From NCBI GenBank assembly GCA_026745465.1, contig JACYXH010000239.1:713501-777500 (forward strand): a stretch of 64,000 nt of DNA, read 5' to 3'. The first letter of the stretch is position 1. Every line of letters starts with the position of its first letter. The DNA comes from Lota lota. Taxonomy: Eukaryota; Chordata; Actinopteri; Gadiformes; Lotidae. Positions 1-15,500 of this stretch are shown piece after piece. The translations under genes and the position numbers were made by a program. A model generated the notes under the pieces. It saw only the letters and a program-made list of their open reading frames with translations. It had not been told where the DNA came from and did no database searches.

Positions 1-1041
1 AGTGTAGGAACTACAAGTGTTGAACGCCCACACGTAAGACAGCACAGCGGCAGAACAAGTACAAAGCAAAAATAAATACACACTCCCAGAATGTTGTGGA
101 ATATTTGGAGATTGGATGAAAAATCATAAAGTGGAGAGGTAGTCGACAGTCTGGCACGTTAGCAGTCGGCATAGCAACGTCTCCTGGACTTCTCATTTAA
201 ACGGGCCGTGTACTGAGCCTACCGTCAGCTAGAGAACTAGGTTGAGAACGTCAAAAAAAAAAAAGCCTTATTCCCCAACATACATCCTTCGCTCTACTCA
301 GCCTGAATATGGCGATTCAGACCGATTCATCTCAAAGAATACCCTAAAGGTCAACAGCGTCATGATGATGATTACATGATTTGAATCAGGTGTCACACTG
401 GTTTCAAGGAGGTATAAAGGGACAATCTGGTTTGAAAAGTTATCGGGTGTGAGACAACATTGGTTCCCTAGTGTCTCGGTGCCTTCTGGACTTTAGTGCA
501 CAAGCTTAGCATGGAGGGGAGAGAGATAAAGGCGTTCAAGCTTTCTATCAATTTAGTCCGTGACGAATCAGGTCGGTTCTATAAAGCTTAGGATTCTAAT
601 TTGGAGCATTCTAGAACAGCGGGTCCATATTGAACCTTCACCCGCGATGCTCAAATCCCCTCTATTAACTTCACTGTAAACTTTCAACAGTAGGGAAATT
701 CAAATGACATAAAAAAAAATTAACTCCCAAGCATTAAATCACCACAGTTAAAAAGAGAGAAGAAAAAAAAAGAAAACTGTCCGGATTTCTTGTTCTTTCA
801 CTGAATTTAAACTGCAGGACTGACAGAAGGAGTGCAGTGTTTGACAAAGGGCTAAACGTTTCCAAAATGACCTCCAGCTCTGCATTGGGAGACGGAGGCG
901 TTTTGGCCCTCTGGATGGTGTTTGTGTTTGGCTGGATGTTACGGTCTCCTCCCCCTCCAGCGTCTGGGATCCTCCACCAAGGTGTCAGCGTTCGGGCGTC
1001 CACTGTACATGCAGACCGCCCAGCTCTCGCCTCAGGCCGGC
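1..1041 (-). other. 3' flank / probable 3' UTR of cnih1
   Basis: This stretch lies downstream of the cnih1 stop codon on the minus strand. I see no conserved coding frame; the short open frames on both strands overlap each other and resemble nothing. It is probably 3' UTR plus flank. I could not find a clear AATAAA on the minus strand here, so the true transcript end may lie beyond the left edge. Confidence 0.5.
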
Positions 1042-4000
1042 TTAGGAGCTCACCAGCACGTAGATCATCCTGGAGGTCCAAGAGACACATGCAAGGTACG
1101 TGATACGGCGCTTTTACTTTGACAATCAAAACACCTTTTTAAAAATAGATGCACTTAAAAGATTCATAGCGTCGTACCCATAGATAGATAAATAAGACGG
1201 CCATTACTTTATAAAAATCATCTACTCCTCACCCCTTCAAAATAAAAGCACTGAAATTCTAAATGGTGCCATAATGGTGAGCATACCCGTAGAGATAGTA
1301 GAAAAAGGAGAGGAGGTAGAAAGCCAGCTTGCACCAGCCTTCCTTTTGACAGTAGGCCAGGATGTCGGCATTCATGATGGTGGTGGGGTCGTACAGTCCA
1401 GGCCCACTCATCACCGGTCGGGTCGTATACCTGTGGCACAGTCCAGACCGACCAATCAGAGCCAGCGCTCAAAAAGGTGTCGTTCATTGGTCTACATGAC
1501 AAACTTTGAACCGATTTTGAAGGTAGGAAACTATTTGGATCATTTAATACATTTACCATTTAGTTATTTAGCTGATGTTTTGATCCATAGCTACTTATAA
1601 GTGAAGATACATGTGATCAAGGGACAGGTAGGGATTAGGACTCTCGCTATAGGATGCCTACAGGTAGACTGCAGAATACGGTACCTTTCAGCTTGGAGTG
1701 GCTCTCCTAGCCCCTAAGCCATCTGGCCCCATACTTATTATATAGCCTACGTATCTTCATGCAGATACATTTAGTTAATGTATGCATCTAAATGCAATCG
1801 ATTTGTAGGTAAAGGACGACAGACACAGGATAAAACCTTTAGATGCTAAGCCAGGGTATATGCAGGTGAATGCAGGTTAAGTTAGCTAAACACCACCAAC
1901 GCCACCTCTGGAGAAACAAGGCTATTGCAATCGTCGTTCATTTGTGTCTTAAATAGGCACCTGGCGTTAATTTGTGTGCAATTGCAATAACCTGCTGCTC
2001 TCATTCATTTTCCAGTGTGCCACTTTAGACTCTAGACCTCTTGGACTGGGATTTAAGATCTAGACAGTGACAGACAAGTTGTAATAATCCTAATGCCCAA
2101 GATCCCAGCATGTTGCTAAGAGGTCTCTTTTTGAGACGCCAGAGACAAAAAGGACCAAACACCTCTTCTCCAAAAAGGACGTGCAGTCCCTTCGGCTACA
2201 TGTCACTAAGGAGCAGGTTGGGGGGGGGGGGGGGGGACGCCTACAGGTACACTAGGTAGACATCGGGGCAGGGACCCAGTACGTCTGGACCAGCCCGTGG
2301 ACCAGCCCGTGGACCAGCCCGGCCGCTACAGGACGATCACCCACCTCCAGACGTGGTAGGCCAGCAGCGGCATGTTGAGGCCCAGCGTGAGCCACTCGGC
2401 CGCACAGAAGAACATGACGCAGAAGAAGACATGGATCAGGTACTCTGGCAGAACCAACTACACAAACACAACACAAACACAGTCAGAAGGCTGGGACGGT
2501 ACATCTGAACAGAGAAATATAGACCGCTGTGGGCAGTGAACACTTGCAGGCCGTGACTTGTTTTTACGGTCTTTGTCGGGTATACTGAAGATGTTGTAAA
2601 TCGTTTAACCCAAATGTGGGGTCTGAGTTTTTAATTAAAACTAGAGTATAAGGGTATGGAGTAGCCACTGGTTGTGTTTAAGAAACGACCCTAGCACTCT
2701 AATGAGGAAGACATCAGTGATTTTAAGTCTTTAAATGGCAGGCTGACCTTCACAAAGGACAAGTAAAGCACAGGCGGCCTACAGAGGTTTGACATACATT
2801 GGTCCTTGCACTATTTGAAGCTGCCTTTTGTGCGGCAAGGTCAAGGATGTTTTGAAATAAATGCATTTGCATGGTTGAGGGCTAGCATGGGCAGCAGGTC
2901 ATGTTTTGCAGCCAGTGGGCTTTTGAGAGAAAGATATCGAGAGAGAGAGAGACAGAGAAAGAGAGATCTACCCAACAGTGCTGCAGTATCATGCACTGTG
3001 TAAAGTGACACACCATGTTAAGCATCATGCATCACTGCTGGGGGTACACACGTTAAGACTCTACAGATACACATATAAAGCTAAGCTATGCAGGCTGTGT
3101 TGGTGCATCTCAACAACGATCACCCCTTTTACTACAGGGAGGAGGGCCCGTCTGAACACCGCTCCCACGGGGGACACACACTCGAAGGACGAGGAAAGGG
3201 GGGGGGGGACCATGCCAGTTATGGAAGCACCCGCTACTAGGGGCTACTGGGAGGGTGGGAGGCCAGGCCCGGGCAGATGGAGTCGCCACATGGAAGCCAT
3301 GCATGCATGTAGAGCCCAGGCTGGGGCTGAGCACCACACGCCCACAGATGGAGAGGTGAGTGGGAGGTGGATGGGGTGAGGTGCAGAGTGGGGGGTGGAG
3401 GTGGTGAAATCCTGCACTGTGTTGCCAGAAAATGTATGACCAGCCTATTGAGGGGAAGATTAAATTGAGCTGAGGGGAAAGGATGCAGAATGTTACGGAA
3501 CTACGGACCGCTCAGATGACCACGATGGGACAGAAATAGACGATTCTGGTTAAGAGACAAGACTCCTCCCACTTCTAAAATTGATATACTGAGATATTGC
3601 TGAGCTAGGATTAGTGTTCCACTGCCATCTGCTCCAAACCCCAGGTGATTTTTCTGTAGCTTTAAAGCCAAAACAATCCACCTATTTTACATAAAATTAA
3701 AATCACAATAGCTTCCACCAGATACCTTTTGAGACAGGGAGTAGTTGAAACATGTATTTTAGGTCGAAACGTACAGTAAATTAAGATTGACATCTAACAA
3801 GCACCTATCTCATCACTTGTGTGTACCCAAAAACATCCTTCCGACCTTAATCTCCCCAAATATCTCTGCAAGTCTAGATGGATTCCGTGGGCTGAATTTA
3901 TAAGTGTATTGATAATTTACCAATAACTATAAAAACACTAAATGCAAACAGAGGGGAGGTTGTAATCAAGATCATGCATGTCTTGAGCATTTGCAAGTCT

Positions 4001-4842
4001 TTTCAGTTAACACGCGCGTGCTTCGTTTCATCAAGAACGTTGGGAGAATGTACCGTTGATCAATGATTGCATTCTTCATTCGAGGGTGCTGCTGTCCAAT
4101 GTTTTAATGCACACCAGGGCCTCTATACAATACGTTTACAGCAACAGGCTCTTTGATTCATTTAACCTCCGTGTAAACTTCTTCTCCTCTTGAATATTAA
4201 CAATACGACTGCAGCTGGAATGTTTGTAAAAATAAAGGGGACAAAAATCGAACTAGGGGATTTTACACCCATTAGAGACTCAAAAACAGACTTTTGCCTT
4301 CTGTGGTAGCCTTGCTAGCAAGTTGGGACTGATGCCCTTAGATATAATCTAGTCTCTTCCATTTTCAATTAGTTAACTGAAAAAACCTTTGCAAACACTC
4401 CACCGTGCAGAATGACATACCGCAGACTGTACTGAGCGGGCATTCTTTAAAGTTTGGTACAAACCTTCAATGCAATTTTGATTCTTTTAATCTTTTTGAC
4501 CTTTTCAACTGTCTTTTGGCCGTTAACAAAAAGAAAAAAAAGCTGATTAGAAAACCAAAATAAAATGCGTTAAGAGTTTGACAGCTGACAAATCACTCCT
4601 GGTTTACAACAGGCAGGTTATTTTGCAGAAAGCTGCAGAGAAATCGATTCAAAATGTCTACAAGGCGCATAAACGCATCCTGAAATAACATTCAACAAAA
4701 GCATAAGAGCATGCGTGGAAAGAGGCAAGGGAAAAAGTCAAACTATTGATGCGTCCCTTACCGGATTTAAAGTGTTACATTGATCTATAGGGTTCTTGTA
4801 GTCCGTTTTCAGCTCATCGAAGGCGATAATCTGGAGAGACAA

Positions 4843-4940
<98 letters not shown>

Positions 4941-5600
4941 ACAATGATTCTTGGTTTTAATTGTCATTTGTTAAGTGTAAACAGTACTAATAATACCATA
5001 TCAAAGCAACGGTCAGATGAAATCACTGAGCCATGCAGTCACGGGATTAACTTCCGTCCAAAGGTTAGTCGGCGTTGGCTAGCTAGCATGTCTAGCTATA
5101 GCTATCCGTCTAGATCGTTATAATAGGTTAATATAACAGCACTCATAACACATGTATACAAAGATCAAATGGACGTTATACGTATAGGTAGTTAATAAGT
5201 GTGTGACAGGCTGGTCTATTTTCTGGGTGGTACCGTTAGCTAGCCAAAGGGTGTGTGAGTGTGTGTGCGCGCGCGTGCCATTCATTCTAGAACGGACGCG
5301 TTCCCGGTGACACATTCTGTACCCGCAACACGGGACCTTAGATGGGATTCTCCACAATAAAATGAAAGAGGATCCGCGTTGAGACGACCTGCAACGAACC
5401 CATAGTGGATGCGAACAACGCATCACAAACCCCATCCTTACATAAACGTTAGCCTGCGTTATCGGCTCGGTCGCATCGGATAGGACGTACGACGATTATG
5501 AACAAACAGTGATACTTACGTGCCAAATCGCGAAGAAGATAAGGGCTGCTGTGAGCAATAGAGCAAGCATATAACAAAAGGCCGCGAATGTGAACGCCAT
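1042..5600 (-). CDS. cnih1: Protein cornichon homolog 1 (cnih1), 5 coding exons, complete
   Basis: Cargo receptor for ER-to-Golgi (COPII) export of TGF-alpha-type growth factors and other membrane cargo; a small polytopic ER membrane protein. Exons in transcript order: 5600-5520, 4830-4762, 2457-2345, 1430-1287, 1069-1042; 435 nt, 144 aa, the same length as human CNIH1. The N-terminus reads [20 protein letters not shown] (first TM segment), exon 2 carries [20 protein letters not shown], the hallmark cornichon motif, exon 4 carries [20 protein letters not shown], and the end is MIYVLVSS. Donors are GTAAGT, GTAAGG, GTGGGT and GTATGC, all with AG acceptors, and phases agree throughout. Intron 1 holds a (GT)n tract only about 15 bases from the exon 2 acceptor. 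Intron 2 (2458-4761) shows only a GA-rich patch near 2936-2966, and intron 3 has a 12-bp minisatellite next to its donor. The cornichon identity is certain; CNIH1 over CNIH2/3 rests on near-identity to human CNIH1. Confidence 0.97.
1590..1730 (-). repeat. tRNA-derived SINE fragment (degenerate)
   Basis: In cnih1 intron 3's downstream part. The plus strand shows the decayed reverse complement of the SINE body seen elsewhere in the window (GGGACAGGTAGGGATTAGGA, then AGGATGCCTACAGGTAGACT). It is recognisable only by comparison with the better copies at 37497 and 8305. Confidence 0.5.
2221..2322. repeat. Poly-G tract and 12-bp minisatellite (ACCAGCCCGTGG)n beside cnih1 exon 3 donor
   Basis: A run of about 17 G at 2220-2236 is followed at 2286-2322 by about three copies of ACCAGCCCGTGG. 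On the cnih1 sense strand the minisatellite starts about 25 bases after the exon 3 donor. Confidence 0.8.
4845..4938. repeat. (GT)n microsatellite, about 47 units
   Basis: Uninterrupted GT dinucleotide in cnih1 intron 1; on the sense strand it is (AC)n lying immediately before the short TTTTGTCTCTCCAG acceptor of exon 2. Confidence 0.97.
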
Positions 5601-5804
5601 TTTTTCCTACAGCTTGGTCTCGGGACGTAGCCGTAGCCACAGATTTGAGATCTGTCACCACTATGTCGTCACACAAGTGGTTTGGTCACAGCTATCGCGA
5701 GATTTCGTTGTAGAACGGCAAAATAATGTCCCCTATATTTGCTGTTAAATTATTCCGTTTCTCGTCGTTAGCCTAATGTGGGGAAAAACAAGACAAGCAA
5801 CGCA
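5601..5804 (-). promoter_or_regulatory. cnih1 5' flank and 5' UTR
   Basis: Sequence directly upstream (minus strand) of the cnih1 ATG, moderately CpG rich. I see no TATA box at a sensible distance and cannot place the transcription start. Confidence 0.4.
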
Positions 5805-5823
5805 GGAATTTAAACATCACTAT

Positions 5824-5829
5824 TTTATT
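5824..5829 (-). terminator. Candidate poly(A) signal AATAAA for gmfb
   Basis: TTTATT on the plus strand, AATAAA on the minus, within CCCAATAAAATAGTG, at the far end of the gmfb-cnih1 interval. Confidence 0.45.
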
Positions 5830-6549
5830 GGGTGAATATTGGACATCGTACAAATTATTAATATTTAATAATATTTCACAAGTTACACTGATGCCACGAT
5901 GCCCAACAGCTATGCAAAGTACATTTATTGTACGGTTTACTACATAGACTAGATTATGTTGGAAAAATATGTATATCCACAGGACTTAACCAAATGCATG
6001 TCTCAACCCCCTGTCGTTCAAACACACAGCCTACGTTTATGGAAACGAAGTCCTGTACAGTAGTTTACCACTCACCATCAAGAAATTCTCGTTTTTGTAT
6101 TCATTCGTTTGAAACATTGCACATATTCAATAAAATACATAAGTTCAGCATTAAGCAGCCTCCCTTCTATCAAATCAACATCTTATTTAAAAAATGTTTT
6201 TGGCATTTTGTTTGAAGAGGCTTCCGGATTAGGAAGGTGTCGAGCTTCATTTTAGATTAGAAATTAACCAAGACTCCCAGAAAGCAAAACAACGATCCCA
6301 ATCTCATGGATTAACATCTTTCATAGGACAGGTCCTGTACCTTCTGTTGAGAGCGTGACAGAAATTGACAAAACCATCTTGACTAATGCAGATTAACCAA
6401 TGCAAATGAATGAATTTAATGAATAAAATAATCAGAAAAGGGTCACATGATTTAACAACCTTCTTGCTACAGAAAATACTGTTTATATTTCCCCAGTTTG
6501 GCCTCCTAATCTCCCATTAATACAAAATGAAAAAGAAGCAACAGGAAGT

Positions 6550-6581
<32 letters not shown>

Positions 6582-6892
6582 TAGCATGATGCCACACTTG
6601 ATGTGGAAATCTTCTGCCAGCAACTGCCAAATAAGCCACACCCCTTTTAAAATCTGTTTCGGTCTGTTGCCTATAAACAGGCAGAGATAGCGTCAGGCGC
6701 CTGAATTCTGCCACTCTTGCGCTCTTTGTGTACAAGTTGAAAGAAAAGTTTGCATTTGATTTCCAAATATAAAAAGGAATATTGATGTTCGGTAAACTGA
6801 CCTCAAGGCTGGGACAAGCACGATGTAATCAAAGTACAAAAACTTGACGTTTGGATCACCACAATTGTCATTTAAAACAACAAAAAAACTAG

Positions 6893-6975
6893 CTATGGGC
6901 CTTTGTCAGCTTGCGGCCATCTTGGCTCTAAACGCTAGCTAGGTGGAGGGAACTGAATGCGCCACATGCGTGGAT
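6893..6975. mobile_element. Hairpin MITE, diverged copy
   Basis: Carries the family core GCGGCCATCTTGGCTCTAAA followed by CGCTAGCTAGGTGGAGGGAA, and its ends TGGGCCTTTGTC / ATAAGGCCCA are inverted. Related copies are at 52384 and 54388. Confidence 0.6.
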
Positions 6976-8076
6976 AAGGCCCATGATCATCCACTATGAC
7001 AGGTGTACGTAGCTAGTTTAAGAGTAGACCCTGTATTTGACGGAAAAGGCTGTCCTGGCTGCAGACTGAGGCGTTGTGTTAAAATGGTACGGACGCCATT
7101 TCAGGAATGATTCAGTAGAAATGGAATACAAAGTTCACCGAGATTTAGACAGCTCAATGGTGGGCCTAAAAAGTCATACCTCGCAATCCTATCACAGTAA
7201 ATAACACTATATTCAGCATGCACCAGTGGGAATCTGTGAGAGAGAGAGTAAATAGTTTCATGTATAATCCCTCTTTCCTTTATGTTGACGTTGGTTGTCA
7301 TTAGGTCTCAGGTGTGCTACTTGTAAACGTATGGACTTGATATAGTCTGGAGTCCAACAGAGGATGCCCTTACATCCCCGGACCTAAAGCCTCGATCTCT
7401 GATTGCAGCAATGATTATTCAACGTTGTCAGAAGGAAGCAACGTAAACCAATTACAAACTATATGAAGTATTATTATTTTTTTCAATAATCCCAAGAAGC
7501 CACTACTAATACAATTATAGCTACTATTATAACACTGTACAAATATGTATATATTGAAATAATGAGGTTGAACTTTAAGAGACAGCTAGTTAAGGACTTA
7601 TTTAGGGTAAGTCAATGTCAAAATGCGTTTAGTCTTATCCGGTTTGAGGGCCAGACCAGAGAGTTCTCAGCCCTACAGAGATGGTTTCATGACGGACTGC
7701 ACTGCACTGGCACAAGGAAAACATTCTATGAGAAAAACAATACAAAGCAGATCTGCATGAAATGGCATCTCCAAAAATAGTTGTTCCAGGTTTTTCTTTT
7801 TTTATTCACCTTCTCCCACTGGTGTGGTGTTTCGTAAATCGAGGCCATTTTAGGAATTGCGTGACTATGAAAGATATTGATTGTCCTATCCTACTGGAGT
7901 TCTGTGTGGTTAAGGGTGAAGGGGAACAGTACACACTATTTGATCCAGACGTACAACGAGCATCGGGCAAACCATGGCCCCCACCCCTTTTTTTAAAAAC
8001 AAATAAAACAAATTTTCTTTTTAAAAGGACACGACTCGGGTTGTGCCGTCTCGATTCCTTCGTTACCGTGGCGACC

Positions 8077-11334
<3,258 letters not shown>

Positions 11335-12571
11335 GTTGACAGACCAAACACGGGCTAGACCTGCAGATGCTGTGGGTGGAAGCTTTGAATGTGTTTTTTC
11401 TTTTACTTCCCCAAACCAAAATGAAATATCGTATGACTGGTTCGACCACTCCTCACCAATTTCAATTCCAAAAACAGACATCGTCAAATATAATAACATG
11501 CATTGGATTAACCACTAGTGCTAATTTGTATTATGTTCCAAACTCATCATTTAACTGATATATGGACAAACAAAAGCCATTTTCATGTTGTTTTATTGTT
11601 TTATTGCTTGCAAAATGTACCGGATACTAATTTCAGACAGATAAATGTTTAAAATACCAATCAGCATCATTATGAATAAACATTTTTATTATAAGAATGT
11701 GTTACAGTTAACACATATTTTTGTGGTTGATTCTAAATATAATTTAAAAAGGGGTTTCGGAGATATTTGGATGGCAATAAATACAATGTTTCTATCGACG
11801 CCAATTTTAATAAATATATAAAAATATATATACACATGACCGTGGAGGCTACATAGGAATACACCAACGTTGTTATTATTATTACAACGCATTATTAAAT
11901 TGACTGAACAACATACTTTTGGAAGAACTCCCTGGTGACGTCTCCATAAAGGGGCGTGTCCACTTCCTTTCCAATAAGAAGGAGGAGAAGGAGAACACCT
12001 GTAGGCAAGCCAGAGTTAGATGCTGTAGTTGTGTGTTTGAGTGTGTGTGTGTGTGTGTGTGTGTGTTCATTGCAGCTGTATGCTACGATATCTACACACT
12101 CTGGCTACTCCTATCATCCACCACTCTTTCAAAACTTCATAAAGTGTCAGCTTTGTCCTGATAACGACCCACTCGAAAGGCGATTTCTCATCTCATCTCA
12201 TCTCATCTCATCTCATGAGTGAGGTACAGTCAATGCTCAACTTACTGTACTTTAGCCTCTTGTCTTTAGCTACAATTAAAACGCGTAGCTAACGACTGAG
12301 GGCTAATTATCGGCTAAATAGCTCGTTAATCATCCACGGGTGGCAGAATCACACGTAGATGTTTGAGTAAATGTTAGAATCGCTCTTAGGTGTTGTTGTG
12401 AGCTAAATAATGATACGGATTGTTGTAATAAGTAACTTTATGGTGGATGTGAGTTGCCAACCAGGATCAGGGAAACACTCTGTACTTTAGCATTTTTCTG
12501 ATATATGGTGTTATTTACAGCTAAATATCATTCGCTGTGATACTCCTTTGATACTCCTTTTGTTCTAAATC
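11335..12571. promoter_or_regulatory. Divergent gmfb / lgals3 promoter interval (unit 1)
   Basis: 1.24 kb between the gmfb ATG (minus) and the lgals3 copy A ATG (plus). It contains a CRE-like TGACGTC (11936-11942), a GGGGCGTGTCC GC/KLF-like box just after it, a short GT run (about 12038-12066) and a (TCTCA)n run (about 12186-12216). The same interval is preserved in unit 2 at 19780-21038 without the long TCTCA run. Head-to-head genes across a conserved duplicated interval suggest a shared promoter; that is inference. Confidence 0.55.
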
Positions 12572-15500
12572 ATGGAATTTTCGGTGAGTAGAAATAGTTG
12601 TATTTCATGTAGGCTACGCCTAGGCATCGCCTTATGGGCTTGTCCCATAAGGCGTGTCAAAGGTGTCAAAACCAAGGTGAGACCATGGAATCAGAGAGGA
12701 ATGCACGGCCTATCACAAATTGTAACAATTGTGGAGGTAGCCACGCAGCTACGAGAGAAAATTGCCCAGCATATGGTCAACAGTGTCACACATGTAAGAA
12801 ATGGAACCATTACAAAACGTGTTGCAGATCAACACAGCAGCACCATAGCACACAGAGACATAGGAAATCTGTCAATCAACTAGAACCAGCCCGAGCCACG
12901 AGTAGTAGCGATGATGATTCATACTATGTGGATGGAATAACACTGGAGAACGTTGACACAGTATACTCTCGTGCTAAGGAGAAAGGTGAAGCATTCACCA
13001 CTGTCCACGTCAATGGCAAGCCCATCGAAATGAAAGTCGATACAGGGGCAAAATGCAACGTCATGTCACATGATACATTCAAACGTGTGAAGAACAGGGA
13101 AGAAATAGACTGTTCAAGAATCAAAAAGAGATGGAACAAACACGTTTCTAAACCTGAGAAACATCCCTCGAGATGCACAGCTAGGCTCACCGGCACAAAG
13201 ACTTATGTCAAGGCAGTTGCTAGAGCCTGCAGCCCGTAACACCCAACAAGTCCAGGCTCAACTCCTAAAGAAAAGACTCTCCCAAAGGCGGAGTTATGAC
13301 AAGTCAAGCCGTCCACTACGGGCCCTGTCTGAAGGTGAAGCAGTCAGGATGCAGACCCCCCAAGGGTACAACCGCATGGGCATGGTAAAAGAGGTCTGTA
13401 GGGAACCAAGATCCTACCACATCCAGTCTGAAGGCAGGGAGTACAGGAGAAATCGCAGACGTATCCTACCTGTAGCCGAGCCACCTCCAGAGTTGTCCAC
13501 CGACGCAGACCCGCAGCACTTCAATCCAGCTGTAGAGGAAACTCCCCATCCCTTTGCAGAGAAGCCCAACTGCATAGACTCTGAAACGACCCCAGCTCAA
13601 GAGCCCATAGCTCTGATGGCAACACGCATCAGTGGGTGCCCATACCAAACACGCTCAGGTCGTGTTAGTAGGCCGAACCCCAAATACAAAGACTGAGTGA
13701 TTTGAATGTGTGGACATTAAGCACAACATGCTCAGTCTTGCAAAATGTTCTGAAAGATTGTTATGTAGTTTTGAGTTAGATTACATGCCATGTTTTGTTT
13801 TCTTCCATACCTAATAGCTTGTTTGGATGAACATTGAAATGTTATTATTTATCTTAGCCATGTTTTGTTTTGTGTTAGGGCTACAAGCTATAGAGAGAGG
13901 ATGTAGATCATTCGCAATGTGCTGTTTGAATGTGCTCCTATGGCAGCCACCGTACTTGACTGTGCATGCGCAGTGGTGGGGGCGCCCCTCTAGGTATTCT
14001 GGTAGTAACATAATGTTGGTCTAGGACTTACCATTGTGTTAAAATAAAAGTACTACTCTTACAAAGTATTCCCTCCATATCTGGTCATTCAACATCCACT
14101 ATCAAAGTCTATGCGGTAGCCGTTTCGGCTGGCCGTGCAGAATATGACGGAAAACCGGTTTTCAGTCACCCACTAGTCAAGAGATTATTGTGTGGGATTA
14201 GACGTGTTAAACCTGTTTCTCGTGTGCTTACACCGCATTGGGATCTTCCCACCGTGTTGCGTGGTTTATCCAAGGACCCTTTCGAGCCTCTGTCTCAAGC
14301 CCCTTTGGATGTCCTTTCCTTTAAAACTGCGCTCTTATTAGCTTTGGTTTCTGCCAAACGTGTCGGTGAGTTGGCCGCACTGTCTGTCAGCCCGAGCTGC
14401 TTGATATTGAACGAGGACAGCTCCTTCGCGCTGCTTAGACCCAATCCTGTGTCCCTCCCCAAGAACATATTCAGGTCTTTTCGGTCGAGGGATATTGTGC
14501 TTAAGGCTTTTCACCCCCCCCCCCCCCGCCTCATACTAGTGAAGCGGAGGCGGAGTTGCATCTCCTGTGCCCGGTGCGGGCATTGGCTATGTACGTGAAA
14601 CGATCACCTGAGTTTCGCTCCACACAACAGTTGTTTGTGTGTTATAGCGACGCTGCCAAGGGCCGCGCTCTTTCTAAGCAGCCTCTGTCCCGCTGGATAT
14701 GTAAGGGTGTCTGCTTAGCCTACACTCGGCAGGGCTTAGCGTCCCCTTTGGGTGTTAGAGCTCACTCTGCACAAGGGATGGCCGCTTCGTCGGCCCTATT
14801 CAAGGGAATTTCGGTAGAAGACATTTGCGCGGCTGCGTCATGGTCTTCCCCCGATCCTTTTAATCGCTTTTTACATGTTAGACATGTCCAGGGGCTCACT
14901 CGGCCACTCTGTGTTGGAGTCGGGCTTCCTCTCTACGAATTAGATATTGGTTTATCGCTCATCAGAGCCTGTTACGCTCGTGATGTCGCTCAGCTTCATT
15001 CTCTCTCCGCTGTCACCCGGTGGTGTTACAGCGTGGGCACTGAGCTTAGGAGTGACAGGTTATTATTACTCTGATTACGGTTGGTAACTGCCGTTTAATA
15101 TCCTGTCCTCTATTATTAAACATTGCACAACAGGTTTCCTCCTGCCGCCTCTTTGAGCGTAGGTAGGAAGGGCCTTGTTGCTCGTTGCTTTTGGTAGCTT
15201 GGTTTTCTTCCTAGCTCCGTCCCTATGGTAGCGGACGTAGGAGAAGCCTTGTTTCTCTGCATTCCCTCTTTTTCATGTTAATTGAAATACGGGTTGAGTC
15301 AGAGTTACAGACTCACACTGTTCTCTTTACACGCCTACAATGTATACGCCTACAATCATAGAACTAGAGTTATAATAACTTACCTATCGTTTCTTTCTAT
15401 CATTTCTTTCTTTTTTTACAACTTTATTTATAACCATGTTTATGGCGATGTTTACAACGAGGCCCTATAGTTGAACCTCTTTAGATTATTTTTCAACTAA

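Larger units (their letters stand above)
5805..8076 (-). other. Probable long 3' UTR of gmfb
   Basis: Non-coding stretch between the gmfb stop codon and the cnih1 5' flank. A polyadenylation hexamer lies on the minus strand at 5824-5829, and human GMFB also has a very long 3' UTR. It contains a poly-G run (about 6550-6578) and a hairpin-MITE relative (6893-6975). An open frame on the plus strand at 7762-8337 is antisense to gmfb exon 7 and looks like chance. Confidence 0.5.

Noticed and set aside
2806-3379. Overlapping short plus-strand frames in cnih1 intron 2
   Set aside because: Low-complexity composition and no similarity; the intron is explained by the cnih1 exons on the other strand.
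11919-12161. Possible small gene in the divergent promoter (MEELPGDVSIKGRVHF...)
   Set aside because: The frame is not preserved as a protein between the two duplicate promoters beyond what DNA identity predicts, and it resembles nothing known.
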